Source: Streptomyces sp. ISL-87
Lineage (GTDB): Bacteria > Actinomycetota > Actinomycetes > Streptomycetales > Streptomycetaceae
Direction: 5' to 3'
Length of the DNA: 64,000 bases
NCBI RefSeq assembly: GCF_018614095.1
Contig: NZ_JAGGOY010000022.1
Location: 46,678-110,677 of the forward strand
Under the pieces are notes generated by a model. That model worked only from the letters and a program-made list of their open reading frames with translations. It was not told the origin of the DNA and ran no database searches. The first letter of the stretch is position 1, and each line of letters opens with the position of its first letter. This document shows, piece after piece, positions 6,648 through 15,371 of the stretch. A program made the position numbers and the translations under genes.

Positions 6648-8123
6648 TTACGCGGCGAGCTTCGCCAGGGCCGCGTCGATGCGGGCCAGGGAGCGCTCCT
6701 TGCCCAGGATCTGGAGGGACTCGAAGAGCGGCAGGCCGATCGTGCGTCCGGTGACGGCCACGCGGACCGGGGCCTGGGCCTTGCCGAGCTTGAGGCCGTG
6801 GGCCTCGCCGGCGGTCAGGACGGCCTGCTTGAGGGACTCCGGGTCGTTCCAGTCCGCGGCCGAGAGGTTCTCCCGCGCCGTCGTCAGGAGAGCCGCGGGC
6901 TCGCCCTTCATCGCCTTGTCCCACGAAGCCTGGTCCTCGACGGGCTCCTTGCGGAACAGGAAGTCGACGTTGGCCGTGATGTCCGACAGCACGGTCACGC
7001 GGGTCTGGGCGTACGGCGCGATGGCCGCCCAGGCTTCGGCGTCGAAGTCCTCGGGCTCCCAGTTGGCGTGCGGGGCCCGCAGCCACGGGGTGCAGGCGTC
7101 CGCGAAGGCCTTCGGGTCCAGCAGGCGGATGTGGTCGGCGTTGATCGACTCGGCCTTCTTGATGTCGAAGCGCGCCGGGTTGGCGTTCACGTCCGGGATG
7201 TCGAACTTCGCCACCATCTCCTCGATCGAGAAGATGTCCTGTTCGTGGGAGAAGGACCAGCCGAGGAGGGAGAGGTAGTTCAGCAGGCCCTCGGGCAGGA
7301 AGCCGCGCTCGCGGTACAGGTTGAGCGAGGACTCCGGGTCGCGCTTGGAGAGCTTCTTGTTGCCCTCGCCCATGACGTACGGCAGGTGGCCGAACTCCGG
7401 GACGCCCGTGGCGATGCCGAGCTCCATCAGCGCCTTGTACAGCGCGATCTGGCGCGGGGTGGAGGACAGCAGGTCCTCGCCGCGCAGCACGTGCGTGATC
7501 TGCATCAGCGCGTCGTCGACCGGGTTGACCAGCGTGTAGAGCGGCGCGCCGTTGGCCCGCAGGATGCCGAAGTCCGGCACGTTCTCCGGGGTGAAGGTCA
7601 GCTCGCCGCGCACCAGGTCGGTGAAGGTGATCGGCTCTTCGGGCATCCGGAAGCGGACGATCGAGGAGCGGTGCTCGCCTTGGAAGGCCTCCAGCTGCAC
7701 CTGGGTCAGCTCGCGACAGTGGCCGTCGTAGCCGGAGGGCTTGCCGGCGGCGCGGGCGGCGGCGCGGCGCGCGTCCAGCTCCTCGGTGGTGCAGTAGCAG
7801 TCGTACGCGTATCCGCCGTCACGGAGCCGCTGGGCGACGTCGGCGTAGATGTCCATGCGCTCGGACTGGCGGTACGGGGCGTGCGGGCCGCCCACCTCGG
7901 GGCCCTCGTCCCAGGTGAAACCGAGCCAGCGCAGCGAGTCGAGCAGCTGGTTGTACGACTCCTCGGAGTCGCGGGCCGCGTCGGTGTCCTCGATGCGGAA
8001 GACGAACGTACCGCCGTGGTGGCGGGCGAACGCCCAGTTGAAGAGGGCGGTCCGGACCAGGCCCACGTGGGGGTTGCCGGTCGGGGAGGGACAGAAACGT
8101 ACGCGGACGTTCGCGTTAGCCAC
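6648..8123 (-). CDS. gltX: Glutamyl-tRNA synthetase (non-discriminating)
   Basis: This 491-residue class I synthetase attaches Glu to tRNA-Glu and, in organisms using the GatCAB pathway, also to tRNA-Gln. It has the HIGH-type motif [10 protein letters not shown] (residues 12-21) and the KMSKS-type KKLSKRD loop (K257-R261). The anticodon-binding helical C-terminus makes up the last ~150 residues. The start is a GTG that overlaps the upstream FAH-family gene by eight bases (GTGGCTAA), so the two are coupled. Its tRNA substrates lie about 1 kb downstream. Confidence 0.97.
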   Translation of the reverse strand: MANANVRVRFCPSPTGNPHVGLVRTALFNWAFARHHGGTFVFRIEDTDAARDSEESYNQLLDSLRWLGFTWDEGPEVGGPHAPYRQSERMDIYADVAQRLRDGGYAYDCYCTTEELDARRAAARAAGKPSGYDGHCRELTQVQLEAFQGEHRSSIVRFRMPEEPITFTDLVRGELTFTPENVPDFGILRANGAPLYTLVNPVDDALMQITHVLRGEDLLSSTPRQIALYKALMELGIATGVPEFGHLPYVMGEGNKKLSKRDPESSLNLYRERGFLPEGLLNYLSLLGWSFSHEQDIFSIEEMVAKFDIPDVNANPARFDIKKAESINADHIRLLDPKAFADACTPWLRAPHANWEPEDFDAEAWAAIAPYAQTRVTVLSDITANVDFLFRKEPVEDQASWDKAMKGEPAALLTTARENLSAADWNDPESLKQAVLTAGEAHGLKLGKAQAPVRVAVTGRTIGLPLFESLQILGKERSLARIDAALAKLAA

Positions 8124-8904
8124 GCTTGATCACCTTGTTGGTGAGAGTGCCGATGCCTTCGATGGTGACGGCGACCTCGTCGCCGACGTTGAGGGGGCCG
8201 ACTCCGGCCGGGGTCCCCGTGAGGATGACGTCGCCCGGGAGGAGCGTCATGGCCTCGGTGATGTGGACGATCAGGTCCTCGATGGAGCGGACCATGTCAC
8301 TGGTGCGGCCGAGCTGGCGCTGTTCGCCGTTGACGGTGCACTGGATGGTCAGGTCGCTCGGGTCGAGGTCGGTTTCGATCCAGGGGCCGAGGGGGCAGGC
8401 GCTGTCGAAGCCCTTGGCGCGGGCCCACTGCTTCTCGCGCTGCTGGACGTCGCGCGCGGTGACGTCGTTGGCGCAGGTGTAGCCGAGGATGACGTCCTTG
8501 ACGCGCTCGCGCGGGACCTCGCGGCACATGCGGCCGATGACCACGGCGAGCTCCGCCTCGTGGTGGAGGTCCTGGGAGAAGGAGGGGTACGTGATCGGGT
8601 CGCCCGGGCCGACCACCGAGGTGGAGGGCTTGAAGAAGGTGATGGGCGCCTCGGGGACCTCGTTGCCCAGCTCCGCCGCGTGCTCCGCGTAGTTGCGGCC
8701 GATGGCCACGATCTTGTTCGGGAGCACGGGCGGCAGCAGCCGGACCTTGCTCAGCGGGACCTTCGTGCCGGAGAGCTCGAAGTCCGCGAACGGGATGCCC
8801 TTGATGATGTCGAGGACGAGCTCACCTTCGGCGCCGGGGGCAGTGCTGCCCTCGACCGCGCCGAACGCGACATTGCCGTCGATCGAGAACCTGGCGATGC
8901 GCAC
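8116..8904 (-). CDS. Fumarylacetoacetate-hydrolase-family enzyme
   Basis: This 262-residue FAH-fold protein resembles bacterial 2-hydroxyhepta-2,4-diene-1,7-dioate isomerases and acylpyruvases. The N-terminal lid ([16 protein letters not shown]) is followed by [16 protein letters not shown], the metal-ligand stretch [25 protein letters not shown], and the C-terminal [16 protein letters not shown]. Metal ligands E..E..D are present, so it should be active. The GTG at 8904 has a gagggg ribosome site. It is the first gene of a unit with gltX. The substrate is unknown. Confidence 0.9.
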   Translation of the reverse strand: MRIARFSIDGNVAFGAVEGSTAPGAEGELVLDIIKGIPFADFELSGTKVPLSKVRLLPPVLPNKIVAIGRNYAEHAAELGNEVPEAPITFFKPSTSVVGPGDPITYPSFSQDLHHEAELAVVIGRMCREVPRERVKDVILGYTCANDVTARDVQQREKQWARAKGFDSACPLGPWIETDLDPSDLTIQCTVNGEQRQLGRTSDMVRSIEDLIVHITEAMTLLPGDVILTGTPAGVGPLNVGDEVAVTIEGIGTLTNKVIKRG

Positions 8905-8990
8905 GTGTTGCGTCTGCCCCTCTGTATTTCCGCTGGCTGGAGTCTGCGGACTCCAGGCTAACGCGGTGAGGGGCGGCGCTTCGCGTTCGT

Positions 8991-9176
8991 TTACTGCGCG
9001 GCGGCGGCGACCGGCGCGTCCATCAGGACGGTGCGGCGCGGGTTCGCGGTCTGGGCCGGCAGCTCGACGGTGTGCTCCGGGACCTCCACCGCCTGCAGCT
9101 CCTCGGCGTCCTTGAGGTGCGCGAGGGTGGTGCGGCGCGGGTTGGCTATGTTGCGGAACATCATCGTCGTCTTCAT
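8991..9176 (-). CDS. 61-aa protein with duplicated ANPRRT motif
   Basis: The protein starts MKTTMMFRNI and contains ANPRRTTL at residues 11-18 and ANPRRTVL at 44-51. An acidic linker (DAEELQAVEVPEHTVELP) separates the motifs, and the end is AAAAQ. There is no signal peptide or membrane segment. The ribosome site is poor. The gene points away from the conservons across a shared 375-bp upstream gap and lies 86 bp before the FAH gene. I do not recognise a function. Two near-identical cationic motifs in a short chain could be binding sites for a partner or for nucleic acid, which is inference. Confidence 0.75.
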   Translation of the reverse strand: MKTTMMFRNIANPRRTTLAHLKDAEELQAVEVPEHTVELPAQTANPRRTVLMDAPVAAAAQ

Positions 9177-9418
9177 GGGAGTGCGGGGCCCTCGGCTCGG
9201 TCGTGGAGTGTCGGTTGTCGGTTGCGCCAACCCTGTAAAAGGCAAGGCTAAACATCTGAATCCCCGGCTGAACCGGGAAGTAATGGCCACGGCCGTGTGA
9301 GTTTGCTCACCCGTGACCCGGCATTCCTGGCATAAAGGACAGTCAATTCCACGTCAAGAAACGGACATTGCGCCACTGAATGCGCCATTCCGCTCCTGAT
9401 CATCTCGACTGGGACACC

Positions 9419-9448
9419 TTGACAGTGGCGCTGTTTGGGCGGTGTAAG
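9419..9448 (+). promoter_or_regulatory. Candidate promoter of conservon 1
   Basis: TTGACA (9419-9424) is followed 17-18 bp later by GTGTAAG (9442-9448). Transcription from here would start near 9455, about 100 nt before the chosen cvnA1 start. The rest of the 9177-9551 gap shows no gene or strong repeat. Confidence 0.5.
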
Positions 9449-9551
9449 TCCGGTTTACCCCGAAAGGGCTTCCACATCGCGTAGCCCCTCCGTTACAAGC
9501 GGTCACCAACTCTCCGGGCCGACACGCGCACCTTGTTGGAGATCCGCCACT

Positions 9552-12500
9552 GTGCTGGAATTCGCGGGACCGCCGCGGGAATCAGCCGGCGCGCAGGTGG
9601 CGCGACTCAGCGCCGAGCGCGGCGGCAAGGAGAGGGAAACGCGCCGGTCACCGACGACCACCATGGGGCCGTTAGTGCCCCACGACTCGACACCGTCCCA
9701 CCGGTCGCCCGGCGGGACGCCTGGTCCAGAGGTTGCGACGCTAGTGCAGGGACGATTCAAGAGGGATGGCAGCGCTGCGGCGGAGCAGGAGCCGCGCGGC
9801 GGGACCGACCGTGGCTCCTCGCCCCAGCACGCCCAGAACCGCGGGCCGGCTGTCGAAGGAGCGAGCCCCGATGCCTCCGCCACGGTGAAGGCGAAGGGTC
9901 GCGGCAGGTCCGTCAAGGCCAAGGGCAAGGGCAAGGACCAGTCGGCTGAGCTGGACGTGGCGATACCGAAGGCCCCCAGTGGGCCCGGTTCCCGTCTCCA
10001 CATGCAGAACTGGCGCATCAGCACGCGACTGGTGTCGCTGCTGACCCTGCCCGTCGTCGCGGCCACCACGCTCGGTGGCTTCCGTATCAACGACTCGCTC
10101 AACGACATCGGGCAGCTGGAGCACATGCAGCTGCTGACGACGATGACCCGGCAGGCCACCAACCTGGCCGCCATGCTCCAGGAGGAGCGGGACAAGTCGG
10201 CGGGTCCGCTGTCGGTCCCCGAGGCGGCGGGCAGGCCCAACAGCCTCGTCGACGGTGTTCGCGAGCAGACCGACGCCGCCGCCAAGGCCTTCGCCGCCGC
10301 GACCGACAAGGTCGACAGCGCGGAGGACAAGGACGAGACCCTCAAGTCGATCCGCAACAACATCCTGCAGATCGGCCGCCAGCTCACCGGCATCGAGGAC
10401 ATCCGCAAGAAGGCGTACCAGAACGGCGCCCAGCAGACCGTCACCGAGTACAACGCGCTGATCGTCTCGCTGCTCTCGCTCTCGCAGGACATGGCCCAGG
10501 CCACCTCCAGCCCTGAGATGATCAAGCGTACCCGTGCTCTGGCGGCCTTCTCCTCCGCCAAGGAGTACGCCTCCATCCAGCGCGCGATCATCGCCGCCTC
10601 GCTCCCCGAGAGCGGCGACAAGACCGGCAAGCTGGAAGAGAACGACCGCCTCTACGCCCTCTCCGCCCTCCGCGGCGAGAGCCAGGCGAAGAAGACCTTC
10701 GAACTCGTCTACCAGGGCAAGCCCGAGGAACTCCTCGCGGCGCTCGGCGACGGCAACCAGGAGATCGGCACCGCCGACCACTACGCCCGCCGTGTCCTGA
10801 GCACCCAGGGGCAGTTCGGCAAGGAGAAGAACCGGTCCTGGATGGACTGGTACGACGCCGACGACACCAAGCTCCAGGCCATGAAGGTCATTGAGCTCAC
10901 CCTGCTCGAGGACATGGAGCAGAAGGCCCGAGAGCTCAAGAGCGAGTCGCAGCAGGACGCCATCATCAACGGTGCCCTGATCCTCCTCGTGCTCGGCGTC
11001 TCCCTCGTCGGCGCCTTCGTCATGGCCCGCTCGATGATCCGCTCGCTGCGCCGCCTCCAGGACACCGCGACCCGCGTCGCCCAGGACCGTCTGCCCGAAC
11101 TCGTCAAGCAGCTCTCCGAGTCCGACCCGCAGGACGTGGACACGTCCGTGGAGTCGGTCGGTGTGCACACCCGCGACGAGATCGGCCAGGTGGCCGCGGC
11201 CTTCGACGACGTGCACCGCGAGGCCGTCCGCCTCGCCGCCGAGCAGGCCCTCCTCCGGGGCAACGTCAACGCGATGTTCACCAACCTCTCGCGCCGCTCG
11301 CAGGGTCTTATCCAGCGTCAGCTCTCGCTCATCTCCGAGCTGGAGTCGCGCGAGGCCGACCCGGACCAGCTGTCCTCGCTCTTCAAGCTCGACCACCTCG
11401 CGACCCGTATGCGCCGTAACGGCGAAAACCTCCTCGTCCTCGCGGGCGAGGAGCCGGGCCGCCGGTGGACCCGCCCCGTCCCGCTCGTCGACGTGCTCCG
11501 CGCCGCCGCGTCCGAGGTGGAGCAGTACGAGCGCATCGAGCTCGCGTCGGTGCCGGGCACCGAAGTCGCCGGCCGCGTCGTCAACGACCTCGTGCACCTC
11601 CTCGCCGAGCTGCTGGAGAACGCCACCTCATTCTCCTCCCCGCAGACCAAGGTCAAGGTCACCGGTCACGCGCTGCCCGACGGCCGTGTGCTCGTCGAGA
11701 TCCACGACACCGGTATCGGCCTCTCCCCCGAGGACCTCGCCGCGATCAACGAGCGGCTCGCGTCGCCGCCGACCGTGGACGTCTCCGTCTCCCGCCGCAT
11801 GGGCCTCTTCGTGGTCGGCCGCCTGTCCCTGCGACACGGCATCCGCATCCAGCTGCGCCCCTCCGACTCGGGCGGTACGACGGCCCTCGTCATGCTGCCG
11901 GTGGATGTCGCCCAGGGCGGCAAGAAGCCGGGTCCGATGCCGGGCCAGGGCGGACAGGGTGCCGTCGGCGGTCCGGGGGCTTCCGGTCCGCAGGACGGCC
12001 AGCGGCCTTCCGCCGCGCAGGGTTCGGTCGCCGGCGCGGGTGCGCGTCCCGGCGTGGGCGCGGCCCCGCAGCGCGGCCAGGTCTCCGGCGGCGGCCAGCG
12101 TGCCGCACTGCCCGGGCGTGACGGCGCGAACGGCCAGCAGCGTCCGCAGGGCCCGCAGGGCGGCCGGCCGCAGCAGCCGGGCGGTCCCGGTGCCCGCCCG
12201 CAGGGTGCGTCTTCCGCTCCCACGGGCCAGGGTCAGGGCCAGGGTGCCTTCGGCGCCGGTACGTCCCCGCTGCCGGGCCGCGGTCCGGCCGGTGGCCCGC
12301 AGGCCCGTCCGGTGCCCGCTCCCGCGGCGCCTTCGGCGTCCGGTCCCTCCGGGTTCCCCCAGGGCAACGGCTTCGAGCGCCCGCAGCAGCCTCACCAGAT
12401 GAACCAGCAGCCGTCCGCCCCCGCCGCCCCGGCTCAGCGCGGCTCCCGGCCGCAGCTGCCGCCGCGCGGTGGCGCCGCGCGTCCGGAGCTCCCGGGCGCG

Positions 12501-13499
12501 GGTGCCCCGTCGGCCGGGATCCCGCAGAGCGCCAGCTGGGGCGCCGGCCAGGGCGGCCATGAGGTTCCGCGCGGCCACGACGAGCTCTCGGGCCCCGGCT
12601 CGACGGCCGAGTTCGCCCGCCCGGACTTCAACGCCCCCCTGCCGCCGGCGAACAACGACGGCAGCACGACCGGCCAGTTCGAGCGTCCCGACGTACGCGG
12701 CCCCCTGAGCCCGTCCGGCACCGGGCAGTTCGAGCGCCCGGAGCTGCGCGGCCCCGCGAATCCGGCGTCGACCGGCCAGTTCGCCCGACCGGACTACCAG
12801 GCCCCCCGGCCCGGCGGCCCCGGTGTCGGCGGATTCGGCCAGCAGCCGCAGGCTCCGCAGCCCCAGGCTCAGCAGCCCGGCGGTAACTACGCCCCCGCGC
12901 GGCCCGAGACGCCGCAGCTGCCCCAGGCCCACCAGCCCGAGGCGCTGCCGCCGGCCCAGAGCTCGGGCGACTTCCGCAGCCCGATCTTCGACACGCTGGA
13001 GTCGAACTGGTTCCGCCAGGAGGGCGAACAGCCCCCCGCGTCGGCACCGGCCGCACCCCAGCAGCCGCAGCAGGCTCAGCAGGCGGCCCCCACGGCCCCG
13101 GCTGCGCCGCAGCGCGCACAGCAGCCCCTGCCGCAGCGCGGCCAGGAGCTCGCGGCCGAGCCCGCCCAGGCGACGACCGGCAGCACGCCGACCGTCAGCT
13201 GGCGCTCCTCGCCGAACGACGAGCTGATGCGGCAGGCCGAACGCGTGCGCCAGCCCGCCGCCGGCGGCATCACCACCTCGGGGCTGCCCCGCCGGGTACC
13301 GCGGGCGAACCTCGTGGCCGGCACCGCGCAGCAGCAGGCCGAGGCCCAGGCCGGTCCGCAGGTCTCGCGTGCCCCGGACGAAGTCCGCGGCCGTCTGACC
13401 AACCTCCGACGCGGTATCCAGCAGGGACGCCAGGCCAGCACCAGCGGTCCGGCCACCGGCAGTTACCACATCGACCCCACTTACCAGCAGGAGCGATAG
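9552..13499 (+). CDS. cvnA1: CvnA1, NIT-domain sensor histidine-kinase-like membrane protein
   Basis: The chain has ~1315 residues. A basic cytoplasmic N-terminus is followed by a first membrane helix (~157-178, LVSLLTLPVVAATTLGGF), an extracytoplasmic nitrate/nitrite-sensing-type helical domain, a second membrane helix (~471-493), a HAMP segment, a kinase-like linker with LDHLATRMRRNGENLL, and a HATPase_c domain with N-box LLAELLENATSF and G-box HDTGIGLSPED. The final ~530 residues are Pro/Gln/Gly-rich and contain four TGQF(E/A)RP repeats before a conserved end (GLPRRVPRANLVAG...RLTNLRRGIQQGR). CvnA is the sensor of a conservon that couples to a GTPase. The GTG at 9552 was chosen for its ttggag site and because the promoter lies just upstream. 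Number 1 is assigned by remembered synteny. Confidence 0.9.
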   Translation: MLEFAGPPRESAGAQVARLSAERGGKERETRRSPTTTMGPLVPHDSTPSHRSPGGTPGPEVATLVQGRFKRDGSAAAEQEPRGGTDRGSSPQHAQNRGPAVEGASPDASATVKAKGRGRSVKAKGKGKDQSAELDVAIPKAPSGPGSRLHMQNWRISTRLVSLLTLPVVAATTLGGFRINDSLNDIGQLEHMQLLTTMTRQATNLAAMLQEERDKSAGPLSVPEAAGRPNSLVDGVREQTDAAAKAFAAATDKVDSAEDKDETLKSIRNNILQIGRQLTGIEDIRKKAYQNGAQQTVTEYNALIVSLLSLSQDMAQATSSPEMIKRTRALAAFSSAKEYASIQRAIIAASLPESGDKTGKLEENDRLYALSALRGESQAKKTFELVYQGKPEELLAALGDGNQEIGTADHYARRVLSTQGQFGKEKNRSWMDWYDADDTKLQAMKVIELTLLEDMEQKARELKSESQQDAIINGALILLVLGVSLVGAFVMARSMIRSLRRLQDTATRVAQDRLPELVKQLSESDPQDVDTSVESVGVHTRDEIGQVAAAFDDVHREAVRLAAEQALLRGNVNAMFTNLSRRSQGLIQRQLSLISELESREADPDQLSSLFKLDHLATRMRRNGENLLVLAGEEPGRRWTRPVPLVDVLRAAASEVEQYERIELASVPGTEVAGRVVNDLVHLLAELLENATSFSSPQTKVKVTGHALPDGRVLVEIHDTGIGLSPEDLAAINERLASPPTVDVSVSRRMGLFVVGRLSLRHGIRIQLRPSDSGGTTALVMLPVDVAQGGKKPGPMPGQGGQGAVGGPGASGPQDGQRPSAAQGSVAGAGARPGVGAAPQRGQVSGGGQRAALPGRDGANGQQRPQGPQGGRPQQPGGPGARPQGASSAPTGQGQGQGAFGAGTSPLPGRGPAGGPQARPVPAPAAPSASGPSGFPQGNGFERPQQPHQMNQQPSAPAAPAQRGSRPQLPPRGGAARPELPGAGAPSAGIPQSASWGAGQGGHEVPRGHDELSGPGSTAEFARPDFNAPLPPANNDGSTTGQFERPDVRGPLSPSGTGQFERPELRGPANPASTGQFARPDYQAPRPGGPGVGGFGQQPQAPQPQAQQPGGNYAPARPETPQLPQAHQPEALPPAQSSGDFRSPIFDTLESNWFRQEGEQPPASAPAAPQQPQQAQQAAPTAPAAPQRAQQPLPQRGQELAAEPAQATTGSTPTVSWRSSPNDELMRQAERVRQPAAGGITTSGLPRRVPRANLVAGTAQQQAEAQAGPQVSRAPDEVRGRLTNLRRGIQQGRQASTSGPATGSYHIDPTYQQER

Positions 13500-13922
13500 T
13501 TGAGTTCGATGAGCCAGGCGGCACAGAACCTGAACTGGTTGATCACCAACTTCGTGGACAACACCCCAGGGGTGTCCCACACGGTGGTGGTCTCGGCCGA
13601 CGGCCTCCTTCTGGCGATGTCGGAGGGCTTCCCGCGCGACCGCGCCGATCAGCTGGCGGCCGTGGCCTCCGGTCTGACCTCGCTGACCGCCGGAGCCTCC
13701 CGCATCTTCGAGGGCGGCCCCGTCAACCAGACCGTCGTGGAGATGGACCGTGGGTTCCTCTTCCTGATGTCCGTATCCGACGGATCCTCGCTGGCCGTAC
13801 TCGCGCACCCCGAGTGCGACATCGGCCTCGTGGGCTACGAGATGGCCCTCCTCGTGGACCGCGCCGGCAGCGTCCTCACCCCGGACCTGCGCGCGGAGCT
13901 GCAGGGAAGCCTGCTCATCTGA
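13500..13922 (+). CDS. cvnB1: CvnB1, roadblock/LC7-family protein
   Basis: This 140-residue roadblock/LC7 domain resembles regulators of small GTPases (MglB type). Landmarks are SQAAQNLNWLITNFVDN, VVVSADGLLLAMSEGFPRD, LTSLTAGASRIFEGG and LAVLAHPECDIGLVGYEM. In conservons it forms a membrane-associated complex with CvnA, CvnC and CvnD. The start is taken as TTG at 13500, directly after the cvnA1 stop, with caggag seven bases before; ATG 13509 is the alternative. It differs from CvnB2 at only three residues, and a 221-bp stretch of the gene is identical to cvnB2. Confidence 0.93.
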   Translation: MSSMSQAAQNLNWLITNFVDNTPGVSHTVVVSADGLLLAMSEGFPRDRADQLAAVASGLTSLTAGASRIFEGGPVNQTVVEMDRGFLFLMSVSDGSSLAVLAHPECDIGLVGYEMALLVDRAGSVLTPDLRAELQGSLLI

Positions 13923-13932
13923 CCTTGCAAAG

Positions 13933-13963
13933 CTCCCGGCCGGACGGTACTTCCGGCCGGGAG
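13933..13963 (+). terminator. Hairpin inside conservon 1, between cvnB1 and cvnC1
   Basis: The perfect 12-bp stem ctcccggccgga/tccggccgggag has a 7-nt loop and lies 10 bp after the cvnB1 stop, in a 154-bp gap. There is no T-run. It could reduce read-through or stabilise the upstream message, giving more CvnA/CvnB than CvnC/CvnD. Confidence 0.6.
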
Positions 13964-14076
13964 ACCGGGGCACCCGCCCCGGAACCCAGTACCGCCGCCA
14001 GGCCGTCATACCCGTCCCCCCACCGGCCGCCCTGTCAGACGGCACGCTGACCACTGCTGTCCAGCCCGGAGGATCA

Positions 14077-14472
14077 ATGACCCCGCCCCCCGCCTATTCC
14101 GATTCGTACGGCGACTCGTCGTACTCGGAAGGCGACCAGCCGCTGGTGCGTCCGTACGCGATGACCGGCGGCCGGACCCGGCCGCGCTACCAGCTCGCCA
14201 TAGAGGCGCTGGTCAGCACCACGGCCGATCCGATGCACCTGTCCGGCCTCCTCCCGGAGCACCAGCGGATCTGCACCCTGTGCCGTGAGGTGAAGTCGGT
14301 CGCGGAGGTCTCCGCACTGCTGTCGATGCCGCTCGGTGTCGCCCGGATCCTCGTCGCCGACCTGGCGGAGGCCGGAATGGTGGCCATCCACCAACCGGGC
14401 AATGGAGAGACCGGCGGCACGCCGGATGTAACGCTGCTCGAGAGGGTTCTCAGTGGACTTCGCAAGATCTGA
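14077..14472 (+). CDS. cvnC1: CvnC1, DUF742 protein
   Basis: The 131-residue protein has an acidic Tyr/Ser-rich N-terminus (residues 1-20), then the DUF742 region: LVRPYAMTGGRTRPRYQLAIEAL, LPEHQRICTLCREVKSVAEVS and a winged-helix-like LLSMPLGVARILVADLAEAGMV. It ends DVTLLERVLSGLRKI. An ideal ggaggatca site precedes the ATG. The last 20 bp overlap cvnD1, so the two are co-translated. DUF742 proteins are constant partners in conservons; their biochemical role is unclear. Confidence 0.93.
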   Translation: MTPPPAYSDSYGDSSYSEGDQPLVRPYAMTGGRTRPRYQLAIEALVSTTADPMHLSGLLPEHQRICTLCREVKSVAEVSALLSMPLGVARILVADLAEAGMVAIHQPGNGETGGTPDVTLLERVLSGLRKI

Positions 14473-15037
14473 CGGTGGGGCGGCTCCTCGCTCCACCACC
14501 TCCGCGAAGATCGTGGTGGCGGGCGGCTTCGGCGTGGGCAAGACCACGTTCGTCGGCGCGGTCTCCGAGATCGACCCGCTGCGTACCGAGGCCGTGATGA
14601 CGTCCGCCAGCGCGGGCATCGACGACCTGACCCACACCGGTGACAAGACGACCACCACGGTCGCCATGGACTTCGGCCGCATCACCCTGGACCAGGACCT
14701 GATCCTGTACCTCTTCGGTACGCCGGGCCAGGACCGCTTCTGGTTCATGTGGGACGACCTGGTCCGCGGCGCCATCGGCGCGATCGTGCTGGTCGACACG
14801 CGCCGCCTCGCCGACTGCTTCCCCGCCGTCGACTACTTCGAGAACAGCGGGCTGCCGTTCGTCGTGGCACTCAACGGTTTCGAGGGGTACCAGCCGTACA
14901 CCCCCGAAGAGGTCCGCGAGGCGCTTCAGATCGGTCCGGACGCACCCATCATCACCACCGACGCCCGCCACCGGGCGGACGCCAAGAGCGCGTTGATCAC
15001 GCTCGTAGAGCATGCCCTGATGGCGCGGCTGAAGTAA
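14453..15037 (+). CDS. cvnD1: CvnD1, small GTP-binding protein
   Basis: This 194-residue Ras-like GTPase of the MglA/Arf-like bacterial group shows a P-loop GGFGVGKTTFVG (~24-35), a switch region with DKTTTTVAMDFGRI, a G3 motif LFGTPGQDRFWFMW (Gln present) and, instead of NKxD, LNGFEG. The GTG start lies inside cvnC1. It is the output component of the conservon, whose nucleotide state is thought to be set by the CvnB/CvnA complex. The gene is followed by a terminator at 15103-15136. Confidence 0.94.
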   Translation: MDFARSDGGAAPRSTTSAKIVVAGGFGVGKTTFVGAVSEIDPLRTEAVMTSASAGIDDLTHTGDKTTTTVAMDFGRITLDQDLILYLFGTPGQDRFWFMWDDLVRGAIGAIVLVDTRRLADCFPAVDYFENSGLPFVVALNGFEGYQPYTPEEVREALQIGPDAPIITTDARHRADAKSALITLVEHALMARLK

Positions 15038-15102
15038 CAGGTGTTCCGCGAAGGCTCCGTGAAAGCTCCGTGAAGGCGCCGAAAGCTCTGTGAAGGAGCC
15101 AA

Positions 15103-15136
15103 AGGGCGGGCTGTGTCATAGAACACGGCCCGCCCT
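15103..15136 (+). terminator. Terminator of conservon 1
   Basis: A 14-bp stem (agggcgggctgtgt with acacggcccgccct, one G-U pair) closes a 6-nt loop. It is preceded by several near-copies of gctccgtgaaag (15045-15100). The rest of the 334-bp gap (to 15371) holds no gene; it must contain the conservon 2 promoter, but no hexamers stand out. Confidence 0.85.
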
Positions 15137-15371
15137 GCTCGTTCATAACGTTTCGACAGAGAATTCACGCGAGTTGGACACAGGGCGCGTTCGCCCGGTG
15201 TCCCTGCGCGCACAACTACCCCCATATTTGCCGCAGCTCGCTCTTTATGTCCGGTTTATGTGAGGCGTAGGTCTCCAGGAGGGGCCTTTTCCAACTGTTT
15301 GGAACAGGGCCGTCAACCGTGCTGGAATTCAACGAACTAGCTAGTAGCACCGCCGAGAGGTTGTTGGTCGA

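Noticed and set aside
6582..9176. T-box riboswitch for gltX
   Set aside because: No T-box sequence or specifier stem was seen upstream of the FAH-gltX unit; actinobacterial T-boxes mainly control ileS.
9435..9551. Upstream extension of cvnA1 to 9435
   Set aside because: The segment has no homology or ribosome site, and its start would lie inside the probable promoter (between -35 and -10). GTG 9552 is better supported.
9741..11597. 618-codon minus-strand frame opposite cvnA1
   Set aside because: Third-position GC follows the plus-strand gene, and the product is an antisense-type Leu/Arg/Val-rich chain.
11628..14054. 808-codon minus-strand frame opposite the cvnA1 tail and cvnB1
   Set aside because: Antisense shadow of low-complexity and roadblock coding DNA; no start signal or homology.
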